Source: Nocardioides houyundeii (GTDB lineage Bacteria; Actinomycetota; Actinomycetes; Propionibacteriales; Nocardioidaceae). From it: DNA of 64,000 nt. The notes under the pieces are model-generated. The model made no database searches. It worked only from the letters and a program-made list of their open reading frames with translations, and was not told where the DNA came from. This document shows, in pieces, positions 50,129 to 59,553 of the stretch. The stretch's first letter is position 1, and every line of letters begins with the position of its first letter. The stretch is from assembly GCF_002865585.1 (NCBI RefSeq), contig NZ_CP025581.1, forward strand, positions 2,542,001-2,606,000, read 5' to 3'. The position numbers and the translations under genes were made by a program.

Positions 50129-50386
50129 TCACCAGGGCAGGTTGTCGGGGACGTCGCCCGTGGCGACCCTGACGACCTGCCCGCCGACGGCGACCTCGTC
50201 ACCGGGCACGAGCTGACGTCCCCGGCGGGTCTCCAGCTCACCGTTGACCCGCACCGCGCCGCTGGCCAGCAGCGGCCTGGCCTCGGAGCCGTGGTCCACC
50301 ATGTTGGCCAGCTTGAGGAACTGCCCGAGCCGGATCGACTCGTCGCGGATCGAGACATCCATCGGCTCCGGTGCTTGCGAGGTCAT
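50129..50386 (-). CDS. S4-domain RNA-binding protein (YbcJ/YaaA type)
   Basis: This 85-residue protein is a lone S4 RNA-binding domain. It contains IRLGQFLKLANMVDHGSEAR and ASGAVRVNGELETRRGRQL, then GDEV, the usual turn of the S4 alpha-L fold. Family members bind rRNA or stalled ribosomes; no target can be named here. An in-frame ATG at codon 9 is a possible alternative start. It converges with the FKBP gene and is followed upstream by DUF445 on the same strand. Confidence 0.85.
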   Translation of the reverse strand: MTSQAPEPMDVSIRDESIRLGQFLKLANMVDHGSEARPLLASGAVRVNGELETRRGRQLVPGDEVAVGGQVVRVATGDVPDNLPW

Positions 50387-50423
50387 GCCTCCATGCTCCC
50401 AGACGACTCCCCTGCGGCCACCC

Positions 50424-51719
50424 TCAGTGGCCGCTGAGCACCGCCACCGTGTGGATCAGCACCCCGACCAGGCCGCCGACGATCGTCCCGTTGATCCGGA
50501 TGAACTGCAGGTCCCGCCCCACGTGCAGCTCGATCTTGCGGGCGGCCTCGTGTCCGTCCCAGCGCTCGATCGTGTGGGTGATCACCGCGGTGATCTCCGT
50601 GCCGTACCTGTCCACGACGAAGACGGCGACGTCCGCCGCGGTGTGGTCCAGCCGCTCCCGCAGCTCGACGTCCTCACCGAGTCGGTCGGCGAACGCGGAG
50701 AGCTCGGCGAGCAGCCGTTCCCGCACCGCGCCGTTGGGGTCGCGCATCGAGGTGAGCAGCGCCCGACGCAGTGCGTTCCACAGTGACACCGAGGTGGCGC
50801 TGACCTGCTGGTGGTCCAGCAGCCGCTCCTTGAACCGTTCCGCCCGCTCCTGGGTGGCGGGGTCGAGCAGCAGGTCCTGGGCCAGCTGGGCCAGCATCGA
50901 GTCCAGCGCCTCGCGCGCCTGGTGCTGCGGGTCCTCCCGGACGTCCTCCAACCAACGGATCGCCTCCAGGTGCACCCTGGTCGTGACCACCTCGGTGAGC
51001 CGCGACGGGGTCCACCACGGAGCACGGGCCGAGAGCACCTCGGTGAAGGTCTCGGGGTTCTTGACCAGCCACCGGTGCAGCTCCTCCAGCCCCAGGTCGA
51101 CCAGCCCGTGGTGCAGGTCGTCTCGCACCACCTCGGTGAGCAGCGTCCCCGCCAGCGGCGCGATCGGCTCCTCCCGGAAGCGCGGGACCAACGCCTGGGT
51201 CACGAAGTCGGACACGTGCTCGTCGCGCACCTTCGCCAGCCCGATGGCCGCGACGTCGACGAACTCGTCCACCACCCGGCGCGCGTTGGCCGGCTCGCCG
51301 AGCCAGGTCCCGACCCTGGCCGAGATCGAGGCGTGCGCGACCCGCTCCCGGATGATGTCCTCCTGGAGGAAGTTCTCCCCCACGAACTCCTCCAGGCCCC
51401 GTCCGAGCTCGTCCTTGCGCTTGGGGATCAGCGCCGTGTGAGGCACCGGGATGCCGAGCGGGTGCTTGAAGAGCGCGGTGACGGCGAACCAGTCGGCGAT
51501 GGCACCGACCATGGACGCCTCAGCACCAGCGTTGACGAAGCCCCAGAAGCCGTCCTGTCCCAAGGTGAGGACGTAGACGACCGCGGCGAGCGCGAGCAGC
51601 GAGACCGCGAGCGTGCGCATCCGGCGCAGCCCGCGCCGGCGCGCCTCGTCGGCTTCCGGTGCGGGTGTGAGAATCGCGATGGCGGGCGCGGGTGCGGGGG
51701 TGGGGGCGTCGGTGTTCAT
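50424..51719 (-). CDS. DUF445 family membrane protein
   Basis: This 431-residue protein has a Pro/Ala-rich N-terminus, a membrane helix (about residues 38-56) and a second near the C-terminus (IVGGLVGVLIHTVAVL), flanking a long, amphipathic helical region. The conserved DUF445 start AEASMVGAIADWFAVTALFKHPLGIPVPHTALIP is complete (in two adjoining parts). The ATG at 51719 is preferred because a GGGAGG box lies 9 bases upstream; an ATG three codons earlier abuts that box. Function unknown. It diverges from the cytidylyltransferase gene. Confidence 0.9.
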   Translation of the reverse strand: MNTDAPTPAPAPAIAILTPAPEADEARRRGLRRMRTLAVSLLALAAVVYVLTLGQDGFWGFVNAGAEASMVGAIADWFAVTALFKHPLGIPVPHTALIPKRKDELGRGLEEFVGENFLQEDIIRERVAHASISARVGTWLGEPANARRVVDEFVDVAAIGLAKVRDEHVSDFVTQALVPRFREEPIAPLAGTLLTEVVRDDLHHGLVDLGLEELHRWLVKNPETFTEVLSARAPWWTPSRLTEVVTTRVHLEAIRWLEDVREDPQHQAREALDSMLAQLAQDLLLDPATQERAERFKERLLDHQQVSATSVSLWNALRRALLTSMRDPNGAVRERLLAELSAFADRLGEDVELRERLDHTAADVAVFVVDRYGTEITAVITHTIERWDGHEAARKIELHVGRDLQFIRINGTIVGGLVGVLIHTVAVLSGH

Positions 51720-51743
51720 CGTGGTCATCCTCCCAGTGCGTGC

Positions 51744-51749
51744 CAGAAT
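51744..51749 (+). promoter_or_regulatory. -10 box of a leaderless cytidylyltransferase-gene promoter
   Basis: CAGAAT lies 6 bases before the ATG at 51756; it fits the CANNNT form of the -10 box. Confidence 0.5.
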
Positions 51750-51755
51750 GCCGCC

Positions 51756-52151
51756 ATGTCTCGCACCGTCATCACCTTCGGCACCTTCGACGTCTTCCAC
51801 GTCGGTCACCTCCGGGTGCTCGAGAGAGCCGCCGAGCTCGGCGACCGTCTGGTCGTCGGAGTCTCCGCAGACGCCCTGAACGAGCGCAAGAAGGGCAGGG
51901 TCCCGGTCTTCAGCCAGGCCGAGCGCCTGGCCATCGTCGGGGCGCTGAAGGTCGTGGACCAGGTCTTCGTGGAGGAGAGCCTGGAGCAGAAGCGGGACTA
52001 CATCCTCGAGCACGCTGCCGACGTCCTGGTCATGGGCGACGACTGGGCCGGCAAGTTCGACGAGTTCTCCGACGTGTGCAAGGTGGTCTATCTCACTCGT
52101 ACGCCGGCGATCTCCACCACTGCCATCATCGAGCACATCGCCGATCTCTAG
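51756..52151 (+). CDS. Glycerol-3-phosphate cytidylyltransferase-like (TagD family)
   Basis: This 131-residue nucleotidyltransferase has the HxGH motif as HVGH (GTFDVFHVGHLRVLERA) and the second signature RTPAISTTAII. Length and motifs fit glycerol-3-phosphate cytidylyltransferase, which makes CDP-glycerol for teichoic-type polymers. Related enzymes use ethanolamine phosphate or other phosphates, and no teichoic gene is adjacent, so the substrate is uncertain. Confidence 0.85.
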   Translation: MSRTVITFGTFDVFHVGHLRVLERAAELGDRLVVGVSADALNERKKGRVPVFSQAERLAIVGALKVVDQVFVEESLEQKRDYILEHAADVLVMGDDWAGKFDEFSDVCKVVYLTRTPAISTTAIIEHIADL

Positions 52152-52229
52152 GGTCTCCACGTAGCCTGTTCACGCATCACTGCTGAGTCCCTCGCCCGAG
52201 GACTGCCCACCACGGAGGGAACGAATGTC

Positions 52230-53741
52230 TTGCCGCGTCTTGCTGCCGTCGCTCTTGCGACCGGTCTGACCCTGGCGCTGCTGTCGCCCGGCACAGCGTT
52301 CGCCGACGAGGCCGAACCAGCGCCACCCGCACCCGCCGCTCCTGAGCTCCAGCTGGCTCAGGACGTCCTGGGTGGAGAGACCACGGAGGCGGTCGACGGG
52401 GACGAGCGCGACGCCACGATGGTGCTGCGCGACCTGTGGCTGGCCCGGCCGACCATGTCGGCGGCCGAGCGCAGGTCCGCCGACGCCCTGCTGGCGCGGC
52501 CCACCATCCCGGGCAAGGACGCCTACGTCTCCTACCAGCCCGACACCCCCACCAGCACCGAGTGCAGCCAGCGCATCTGCGTCACCTACGTGACCACCAC
52601 GCAGGACCGGTCGACCCCCGGGTGGGCCGCCCAGGTCCTGTCCACCATGGAGTCGGCCTGGACCCGCGAGGTCGACGAGCTCGGCTACCGCGCTCCCGCC
52701 CCGGACGGCGACGCCGGTGGCGACTCCCGCTTCGACGTCTACCTCGCCGACGTCTCCAACCAGGGGCTCTACGGCTACTGCGCGCCCGAGTCGGCCGTGC
52801 CGGGCGAGCCGGCCCGAGCCCAGGCCTACTGCGTCCTGGACAACGACATGGCCGGCTTCGCCAAGGGTCCTCTCGCGAGCCTGCGCGTCACCGCCGCGCA
52901 CGAGTTCTTCCACGCCATCCAGTTCAACATCGACTCTCGCGAGGACCAGTGGTTCATGGAGGCGAGCGCCACCTGGATGGAGGAGCAGGTCGCGGGCGAG
53001 ATCAACGACAACCGCCAGTTCCTGAAGTCGGGCCAGCTCGGCACGCCCTCGCAGCCGCTGGACACCTACTCCACCGACCTGTCGATGTACGGCAACTGGA
53101 TCTTCGTCCAGCGCCTGGCGCAGTCCTTCGGGGTCGACGCGGTCCGCTCGGTGTGGCAACGCCTCGATGCCAGCGTCGGCAAGCGCAACCTCTGGTCGCT
53201 GCGCGGGGTCCGCAGCTACCTGCGCTCCCAAGGTGCGGCGTGGCCCAAGTTCTACTCGCAGTTCGCGGAGTCGAACCTCACGCCCCGCCGCTCCTACGAG
53301 GAGGGGAAGACCTACCGGGCCACGAAGGTCGCCCGCCGCCTCTTCCTCTCGGCCAAACGGCCTCGAGCCTCCCTCAACCCCGGCCTGCGTCACCTGACCT
53401 CGCACACCGTGCGGATCAAGGCGGCCCGGTCGCTGCCCCGCAGGACCCGCCTGGTCGTCAACGTCAAGGCCAAGCGCGGTGGCGCGGCCGACCCGGTGGC
53501 GCGACTGCTGGTCTACAAGAAGTCGGGCAAGCTGTCCCGGGTCAACATCAAGCTGGACCGCAAGGGCCGGGGCCAGCAGCGGGTCAGCCTGGACCGCAGG
53601 AAGGTCCGCAAGGTCGAGCTGGTGCTGAGCAACGCATCGCTGCGCTACCGCGACTGCGGCTCAGGCACTGCCTGGGCCTGCGGCGGCCGGCCGCGCGACG
53701 ACGACCAGCGCTTCCACGTCGTGGTGCGCGCCGTACGTTGA
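52230..53741 (+). CDS. Secreted zinc metallopeptidase-like protein (MXAN_6640 type)
   Basis: This 503-residue exported protein has a signal peptide (cleavage near residue 25, AFA-DE), an acidic linker, and a metallopeptidase-like domain with HEFFH at 224-228 and a downstream glutamate at about 244 (MEASATWME). A C-terminal beta-rich, Lys/Arg-rich domain follows (about 365-503). The HEFFH-MEA arrangement recalls the MXAN_6640 family of putative metalloproteases. The start is a TTG nine bases after GGAGGGA. An ATG at 52225 is better placed as a codon but runs into a stop after 14 codons. A TAGCCT box lies near 52162. A perfect hairpin ends the gene. Confidence 0.85.
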   Translation: MPRLAAVALATGLTLALLSPGTAFADEAEPAPPAPAAPELQLAQDVLGGETTEAVDGDERDATMVLRDLWLARPTMSAAERRSADALLARPTIPGKDAYVSYQPDTPTSTECSQRICVTYVTTTQDRSTPGWAAQVLSTMESAWTREVDELGYRAPAPDGDAGGDSRFDVYLADVSNQGLYGYCAPESAVPGEPARAQAYCVLDNDMAGFAKGPLASLRVTAAHEFFHAIQFNIDSREDQWFMEASATWMEEQVAGEINDNRQFLKSGQLGTPSQPLDTYSTDLSMYGNWIFVQRLAQSFGVDAVRSVWQRLDASVGKRNLWSLRGVRSYLRSQGAAWPKFYSQFAESNLTPRRSYEEGKTYRATKVARRLFLSAKRPRASLNPGLRHLTSHTVRIKAARSLPRRTRLVVNVKAKRGGAADPVARLLVYKKSGKLSRVNIKLDRKGRGQQRVSLDRRKVRKVELVLSNASLRYRDCGSGTAWACGGRPRDDDQRFHVVVRAVR

Positions 53742-53744
53742 GCG

Positions 53745-53786
53745 AGAGCGTTGGGACCGGGGCGCCAGCCCCGGTCCCAACGCTCT
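53745..53786. terminator. Bidirectional terminator between metallopeptidase and katE
   Basis: A perfect 19-bp stem (AGAGCGTTGGGACCGGGGC and its complement) with a GCCA loop begins 4 bases after one stop codon and ends 5 bases short of the convergent one. Confidence 0.9.
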
Positions 53787-53790
53787 TTAC

Positions 53791-56010
53791 TCAGGAGACC
53801 GCAGGGCTGGTGCCGAAGCGCTCCCAGACCCGGTGGGTCTTCATCAGCTCCAGCAGACCGGCCACCACGGTCTCGGCGTCGTCCCCGGAGACCACGCCCG
53901 CCGATCCGGCGACGCCGGCCGCGTCGAGCAGCTGGGCACCCGTGCCCCAGGCGCCGATCGCCTTGGAGTGCCGGAAGCACTCCTGGACCATCATGATCGC
54001 GCGCGCATCCGCGGCGACCCCGGGTGCGCCGGCCTTCTCGTCCCGCGCGGTGAGCGCGTCCGGCGCGGGCACCGGGGTGCGCGCCACGAGCACGGCGTCG
54101 AGCTCGACCGAGCGTCCGGTGGCGAGGGTGCGCTGCACCGGCAGCCCACCGATCATCCCGCCGTGCGGGCCGACCAGGAACGGGACCATTCCGGCGGCCC
54201 GGATCGCGGTCTGCACCCCGGCGACGTCGGCGAGGTCGTCGTCGTCACCCACCAGGATCCCGATGATGCGGCCGTCCAGCGGCCACGTCTCCCCCACCTG
54301 CGAGAGCGCCGGGCTGGGCTCGACTGCGGCCAGCTCCTCGGTGGGCGCCGGTGCCGGGAGACCCAGTGCGGTCGCGACCTCCTGGCAGAGCACCGGGTCG
54401 ATGTTGGCCAGGCACTGCAGCTGGCGCTCCTTGACCGCCTGCTCGTAGCACTTGCCGAGCTCGAAGGAGTAGGCCCGGATGATGTGCTCCTTCTCCACCG
54501 GGGTCATGGACTGCCAGAACAGCCGCACCTGGCTGTAGTGGTCGTCGAAGGTCACCGGGTTGGCACGCACCTTGGTGGCCGCTGCGATCGTCGCGGCCGC
54601 GTCCACGAACGCACGCGTCTGCTCCTCGGTCAGGTCCGCGCCCGCCTGGAACGGGCAGCCGCCGTCCAGCGAGTTCGGCTTGTACGGCGCCACGCCCGAG
54701 TGCACGGCCTGCTGGTGGAAGCCGTCACGCAGCATGTCGTTGACCGGGGCGTGGGCCCGGTTGATCGGGATCTGGTTGAAGTTCGGCCCGCCCAGCCGGG
54801 TGAGCTGGGTGTCGACGTAGGAGAAGAGCCTCGTCTGCAGCAGCGGGTCGTCGGTGAAGTCGATGCCGGGCACCACGTGACCGACGTGGAACGCGACCTG
54901 CTCGGTCTCGGCGAAGAAGTTCGTGGGGTTGCCGTTGAGCACCAGCCGGCCCAGCGGCTGCACCGGCGCCAGCTCCTCCGGCACGATCTTGGTCGGGTCC
55001 AGCAGGTCGATACCCGCAAACATCTGGTCGGGCTCGTCCGGGAAGACCTGCACGCCCAGCTCCCACTCGGGGAAGGCACCGGACTCGATGGCGTCGTACA
55101 GGTCGCGACGGTGGAAGTCGGGGTCGATGCCGTTGATCATCTGCGCCTCCTCCCAGGTCAGGGAGTGCACGCCGAGCTTGGGCTTCCAGTGGAACTTGAC
55201 CAGCGTCGTCTCACCGGCGGCGTTGATCAGGCGGAAGGTGTTGACACCGAAGCCCTCCATCATCCGGTAGGAACGCGGGATCCCGCGGTCGGACATGTTC
55301 CACATGGTGTGGTGCTGCGCCTCGGTGTGGAGCGAGACGAAGTCCCAGAAGGTGTCGTGGGCGCTCTGCGCCTGCGGGATCTCCCGGTCCGGGTGCGGCT
55401 TGGCGGCGTGGATGACGTCGGGGAACTTGATGCCGTCCTGGATGAAGAAGACCGGCATGTTGTTCGCCACCAGGTCCCACACGCCTTCGTCGGTGTAGAA
55501 CTTCGTGGCGAAGCCCCGGGTGTCGCGCACGGTGTCGGAAGATCCGCGCGAACCCAGCACGGTGGAGAAGCGCACGAAGACCGGGGTCTCCTTGCCCTTG
55601 GCGAAGACCCCTGCCATCGAGATGCCCTCTGCCGAGCCGTAGCCCTCGAAGACCCCGTGGGCGCCGGCCCCGCGGGCGTGCACCACCCGCTCCGGGATGC
55701 GCTCGTGGTCGAAGTGGGTGATCTTCTCCCGCATGTGGTGGTCCTGGAGCAGCGTCGGCCCACGCTCCCCCGCCTTCAGGGAGTGGTCGGTGTCGCGCAG
55801 CCGGGTGCCGGTCGAGGTGGTCAGGTAGGCACCCTGCTGGGTGCGGTCGGCCGGCTTGCCGACGCGGCGACCCGTGGCGGTGCCGGTCTCGGGAGCGCTC
55901 TGGTCGGGCTTGGGCGGCAAGGGCTCCCGAGGAGCGGTGGGCTCCTCCAAGGACGGGGGCTCGACACCGGGCGCGCCGGGGATCTTGGGTGCTTCGTTCT
56001 TGTCCAACAC
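53791..56010 (-). CDS. katE: Large-subunit catalase (HPII/KatE type)
   Basis: This 739-residue clade 2 catalase decomposes hydrogen peroxide. The catalytic histidine is H111 (RVVHARGAGAHG), the distal Asn region is VANNMPVFFIQDGIKFPD and the heme-ligand tyrosine lies in RLFSYVDTQLTRLGG. The core ends near residue 550. The C-terminal 170 residues form a flavodoxin/GAT1-like domain (IIGILVGDDDDLADVAGVQT), which explains the size. The first 50 residues are a Pro-rich extension. It converges with the metallopeptidase gene at a strong hairpin. Confidence 0.96.
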   Translation of the reverse strand: MLDKNEAPKIPGAPGVEPPSLEEPTAPREPLPPKPDQSAPETGTATGRRVGKPADRTQQGAYLTTSTGTRLRDTDHSLKAGERGPTLLQDHHMREKITHFDHERIPERVVHARGAGAHGVFEGYGSAEGISMAGVFAKGKETPVFVRFSTVLGSRGSSDTVRDTRGFATKFYTDEGVWDLVANNMPVFFIQDGIKFPDVIHAAKPHPDREIPQAQSAHDTFWDFVSLHTEAQHHTMWNMSDRGIPRSYRMMEGFGVNTFRLINAAGETTLVKFHWKPKLGVHSLTWEEAQMINGIDPDFHRRDLYDAIESGAFPEWELGVQVFPDEPDQMFAGIDLLDPTKIVPEELAPVQPLGRLVLNGNPTNFFAETEQVAFHVGHVVPGIDFTDDPLLQTRLFSYVDTQLTRLGGPNFNQIPINRAHAPVNDMLRDGFHQQAVHSGVAPYKPNSLDGGCPFQAGADLTEEQTRAFVDAAATIAAATKVRANPVTFDDHYSQVRLFWQSMTPVEKEHIIRAYSFELGKCYEQAVKERQLQCLANIDPVLCQEVATALGLPAPAPTEELAAVEPSPALSQVGETWPLDGRIIGILVGDDDDLADVAGVQTAIRAAGMVPFLVGPHGGMIGGLPVQRTLATGRSVELDAVLVARTPVPAPDALTARDEKAGAPGVAADARAIMMVQECFRHSKAIGAWGTGAQLLDAAGVAGSAGVVSGDDAETVVAGLLELMKTHRVWERFGTSPAVS

Positions 56011-56101
56011 GAGTACGTGTCCTCCTGGGGGTGGGCTGGAACGGCGTTCGTACCCATTCGCCCCGCAGAACTCACCTCGTCGGCACCAGCGGGCTGTGCC
56101 G

Positions 56102-56425
56102 CTAGGCCGAGCGGATGATCGTGAACACCCGGTCGAGGCTGGTGACGCGGAAGACCTGGAGCAGGCGCTCGTCGTCGCACCGGATGGCGAACGAGCCCTT
56201 CAGGGCGTGCGTCCGGCGCCGGGCACTGATCAGCGTGCCGAGCGCGGTGGAGTCCAGGAAGGTGGTGTGGTTGAGGTCGACCACGATGTGCACCTTGCCC
56301 GCGAGCACCAGCTCATGGATGGACTCGCGAAGATGACGGTGGGTCGCGACGTCCAGCTCGCCACGGGGAGTGACCACGTGCAGACCCTCCGCGTCCGACG
56401 CGGTGTCGACCGTGAATTCCGGCAC
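56102..56425 (-). CDS. STAS-domain anti-anti-sigma factor (RsbV-like)
   Basis: This protein of about 107 residues is a single STAS domain with the phosphorylation motif in FLDSTALG (Ser at about 59). RsbV-type proteins bind anti-sigma kinases of the RsbW class when unphosphorylated and so free a SigB-type factor. I start it at a GTG with a GGAG box 5 bases upstream. An in-frame start 14 codons earlier lies next to a TGATAT box and would hardly be transcribed. No anti-sigma gene is adjacent; the RsbW-like gene at 36.0 kb is a possible partner. Confidence 0.85.
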   Translation of the reverse strand: MPEFTVDTASDAEGLHVVTPRGELDVATHRHLRESIHELVLAGKVHIVVDLNHTTFLDSTALGTLISARRRTHALKGSFAIRCDDERLLQVFRVTSLDRVFTIIRSA

Positions 56426-56542
56426 CTTGGCTCCTTGACGACCGTTCACCCAGAGATTTTCGGGCACGATATCAAGCAGGTGTTCGATTACTGAGACGCA
56501 CGCGCCCGGCGTGCGAGGGCGGGCTCGAGCCAGGGCCGCGAA

Positions 56543-58222
56543 CTAGGAGGAGCCGAGCGACTCCGCGACCTCGCGGCGCAGCACCTTGCCCATGGGGTTG
56601 GTCGCCAGCTCCTCCACGAACACCACGCGCCGGGGCACCTTGTAGCCGGTCAGGGCCTGCCGTGCGTGTGCGCGCAGGTCCTCCGGCTGCAGGTCGACGC
56701 CGTGCTCCAGCACCACCGCGGCGACCACCTGCTCGGTCCCCTCGTCGTCGCGGACCCCCACCACCGCTACGTCGAGGACCCCGTCGTGCGTCCGGATCGC
56801 GGCCTCGACCTCGGACGGGTAGACGTTGAAGCCACCGGTGATGATGACCTCCTTGATGCGGTCCACGATCGTCAGGAAGCCGTCGGGCGACATGGTGACC
56901 ACGTCCCCGGTGCGGAACCAGCCGTCGTGGAAGGCTGCCTCGGTCTCGTCCGGCAGCCCGCGGTAGCCGGAGAACACCTGGGGTCCCCTGACCAGCAGCT
57001 CGCCCCGCTCCCCCGGCGCCACGACGCGGTCCAGGTCCTCGGGGTCGGCCAGCCTGATCTCCACGTCCGGGAAGGGGACGCCGATCGACCCGGGCCGCCG
57101 CGAGGAGGTCATCGGGTTGCCCACGATGACGGGCGAGGTCTCGGTGAGTCCGTAGCCCTCGACCAGCAGCCCTCCGGTCGCCGTCTCCCACCGCTCGACG
57201 AGCGCGGACGGCAGCGGCATCGCGCCGGAGAGGCCGTAACGGATCCCCTTGATCGAGGTCCCCCGGCGCTCCGCCTCGTCCACGATCCGCTGGTAGAGCG
57301 GCGGGACCGCCGGCACGAAGCTGGGCACGCCGCGCTTGATCGCGTCCATGATCAGATCGATGTCGGGCTTGGGCAGCAGCACCAGCTTGGCCGCCAGGGA
57401 GATGCCGAGCAGCACACTCACCGTGACGCCGTAGGCGTGGAACAGCGGGAGCGGCACCAGAAAGGTCTCCGTCCCCTCCGCCAGCCCCGGCACCCAGGCC
57501 TGGCCCTGCAGCACGTTCGCGACCAGGTTGCGGTGGCGCAGCGGCACCCCCTTCGGCCGGCCGGTGGTGCCCGAGGTGTACAGCAGCAGGGCGACGTCGT
57601 CGGCGCTCGGCCGCGGGTGCGCCGGGTCCACGGGCGGCGAGGACAGCAGCTCGTGCCACGGCAGCGCGCCGGGCGCCGGGCTCGTCAGCTGCTCGCGGGC
57701 GGCCCTCGCCTTGGCGATGGGCAGCCGCAGGGCGAGCCGCTTCAGCGGCGGCAGCTCGCGGGTCAGGTCGACCGCGACGACGTGCTCCAGCGCGGAGCCG
57801 TCCCGCAGCTCCTCCACCACGGGCACGACCTTGTCCCAGACCACCGCGACCCGAGCACCGTGGTCGGCGAAGGCCGGCCGGAGCTCGCCGGCGGTGTAGA
57901 GCGGGTTGTGCTCCACGACGGTGGCCCCCAGGCGCAGCACGGCGAAGAACGCGACGACGTTCTGCGGGCAGTTCGGCATCACCAGCGCCACGTTGTCGCC
58001 GGGGCCGACGCCGAGCCTGCTGAGTCCGCCGGCAACCCGGCGTACCGCCTCGTCAAGCTCGCGGTAGGAGGTGGTGGCCCCCAGGAAGTCGAGGGCGGGT
58101 CGGTCGGCGTGCCGCTCGACGGAGCGCTCGAGCAGGTCGAGCACGGTGGTGTCGCCGTAGTCGAGGTGGAGCGGGACCCCTGGGCCGTACGAGTCAGCCC
58201 ACGCGGGCTCCTGAGCCGACAT
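56543..58222 (-). CDS. fadD: Long-chain-fatty-acid-CoA ligase family protein
   Basis: This 559-residue adenylate-forming enzyme activates a carboxylic acid, probably a fatty acid, with ATP and CoA. The AMP-binding P-loop is [12 protein letters not shown] (215-226), followed by the [12 protein letters not shown] signature and the hinge region GWFRTGDVV. The C-terminal lysine lies in [11 protein letters not shown]. Chain-length preference is not predictable. It stands alone on the minus strand, about 118 bases from the STAS gene downstream. Confidence 0.92.
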   Translation of the reverse strand: MSAQEPAWADSYGPGVPLHLDYGDTTVLDLLERSVERHADRPALDFLGATTSYRELDEAVRRVAGGLSRLGVGPGDNVALVMPNCPQNVVAFFAVLRLGATVVEHNPLYTAGELRPAFADHGARVAVVWDKVVPVVEELRDGSALEHVVAVDLTRELPPLKRLALRLPIAKARAAREQLTSPAPGALPWHELLSSPPVDPAHPRPSADDVALLLYTSGTTGRPKGVPLRHRNLVANVLQGQAWVPGLAEGTETFLVPLPLFHAYGVTVSVLLGISLAAKLVLLPKPDIDLIMDAIKRGVPSFVPAVPPLYQRIVDEAERRGTSIKGIRYGLSGAMPLPSALVERWETATGGLLVEGYGLTETSPVIVGNPMTSSRRPGSIGVPFPDVEIRLADPEDLDRVVAPGERGELLVRGPQVFSGYRGLPDETEAAFHDGWFRTGDVVTMSPDGFLTIVDRIKEVIITGGFNVYPSEVEAAIRTHDGVLDVAVVGVRDDEGTEQVVAAVVLEHGVDLQPEDLRAHARQALTGYKVPRRVVFVEELATNPMGKVLRREVAESLGSS

Positions 58223-58286
58223 CGGTGGCCTGTCCTCCTTCTGCGCTGCGTGGCCGGGCAGCCGACGCTGCCACCACGCTACAGAG

Positions 58287-58625
58287 TCAGGTCAGGTTCT
58301 GAGCGAGCCGGGCCACCCCCCAGTAGAGGGGGAACCCCAGGACCTCCGCCAGCTCGTCGTCCCCCGCCTCGGCGGCCCCGACGGCACTGCGGTAGGCCGC
58401 CGCCAGGGCGACGGCGTCGGCGTGGCCCCGGAGTCCGAAGGGATCCACCAGGCGCTGCAGCGTCACCCACAGCTCATCGGGCAGCGACAGCTCCACTGCC
58501 CGCCGCTCGCGCTCGGAGAGCTGCTCCCAGGCGTGGACCACCGCCCGGACCGCCGAGACGTGGCGCGGCCGGTTCGTGCCGGGCGGGGCCGGACGTCGTA
58601 CGGCGAGCTGCTGGGGGGGATGCAC
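58287..58625 (-). CDS. Hypothetical protein, about 112 residues
   Basis: I do not recognise this protein. It is predicted to be mostly helical and soluble, with HAWEQLSERERRAVELSLPD in the middle and a C-terminal YWGVARLAQNLT helix. The codon bias matches its neighbours, and the GTG start at 58625 lies seven bases after a TAGCGT box, consistent with a leaderless message. A GTG three codons upstream is inside that spacer and less likely. It lies 64 bases before fadD on the same strand. Confidence 0.55.
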   Translation of the reverse strand: MHPPQQLAVRRPAPPGTNRPRHVSAVRAVVHAWEQLSERERRAVELSLPDELWVTLQRLVDPFGLRGHADAVALAAAYRSAVGAAEAGDDELAEVLGFPLYWGVARLAQNLT

Positions 58626-58632
58626 GCGCCAC

Positions 58633-58638
58633 ACGCTA
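58633..58638 (-). promoter_or_regulatory. -10 box of a leaderless promoter for the 112-residue protein
   Basis: TAGCGT on the minus strand, 7 bases before the GTG at 58625. Confidence 0.45.
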
Positions 58639-58728
58639 GGCCGACCTCACGCCCGGCACGGGCGGAACCGGGCAACTCCTGGCCGTCGGTCTGGACCAGC
58701 GAGGCGGGAGCGAATCAGAGCAGGTGCC

Positions 58729-59553
58729 TCAGAGGAACCGGCCGCAGTACGGCCAGGGCGAGCGGCCCCGCGACTTGTGCAGGATCTTGGCGCGCGTGGT
58801 CTGCTCCGCCGCAGACGCCTGGGTCGGCGTGCCGCGGCCCCCGACGCTGCGCCAGGTGCCGATGTCGAACTGGTAGAGGCCGTAGTAGCCGGCGGCATTC
58901 ACGGCCCGCGGGTTCCCGCCGGACTCGCACTTGGCCAGCGCGGTCCAGTTGAGGCCGTCGGAGGCCGCTACCGGGGCGGCCTTGCGGCCCACCAGGACGC
59001 GGCGGGGCTTGGCGGCCCGCACCGTGGTGCGCGAGACGACCCGCCTCTTGACCACGTCCCCGTTGTGCCGGGTGCGGGCGATCTTGACCCGTCGTACGCC
59101 GGGGCGGCCGGTCGAGACGACCTTGCGGCGACCCGGCTTCAGCGAGGTGACCGACACGGTCACCGTGCCCGGGGCGATCCTGACCCGGCGGATCACCGAG
59201 TCCTTCTTGACCCGGATGACCTTGACGGTGTCGCCCTGGCGCAGGCGACGCCGGTCGCCCTTGACGTGCCGGCCCTTGCGGACGACGTCGATCAGGTCGT
59301 CGCGGTCCACCTTCACGCCGTGGCTGGACAGCATCGTGGCAGGCCAGACCTGCTTCGGGGTGGCCACCTTCTCGGCGGCGCGGTCGGCGACCTTGAGCCG
59401 GACCGGGACCTCCACCGCGGCGTCGGCCGCGGTCGGGGTGGCAGCGATGGCGCTGCCCGGGACCAGGCTGACGGCGACGGCCGCAGCGGTGGCTACCACC
59501 GTGGTCCGGGTGAGCTGGCGCAGGGCGCCGTGATGACGAATGGGTGCACGCAC
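58729..59553 (-). CDS. Resuscitation-promoting factor-like secreted protein (DUF348/G5/transglycosylase)
   Basis: This 274-residue secreted protein has a signal peptide (cleavage about residue 37, AIA-A), a DUF348-like beta domain (about 47-120), a G5-like domain (about 120-200) and a C-terminal lysozyme-like Rpf domain with the catalytic glutamate in AKCESGGN and the fold motif GYYGLYQFDIGTWRSVGG. Two cysteines (in KCES and PYCGRF) can form the Rpf disulfide. Such enzymes cut peptidoglycan and help dormant cells grow again. The GTG at 59553 follows a GAGG box and places the signal correctly. A 363-base spacer precedes it. Confidence 0.9.
   Translation of the reverse strand: MRAPIRHHGALRQLTRTTVVATAAAVAVSLVPGSAIAATPTAADAAVEVPVRLKVADRAAEKVATPKQVWPATMLSSHGVKVDRDDLIDVVRKGRHVKGDRRRLRQGDTVKVIRVKKDSVIRRVRIAPGTVTVSVTSLKPGRRKVVSTGRPGVRRVKIARTRHNGDVVKRRVVSRTTVRAAKPRRVLVGRKAAPVAASDGLNWTALAKCESGGNPRAVNAAGYYGLYQFDIGTWRSVGGRGTPTQASAAEQTTRAKILHKSRGRSPWPYCGRFL

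Noticed and set aside
52225..52269. ATG at 52225 as the start of the metallopeptidase gene
   Set aside because: That frame stops after 14 codons. The TTG at 52230 gives a proper signal peptide. A missing base here is possible but is not in a G/C run, so I did not count it with the others.
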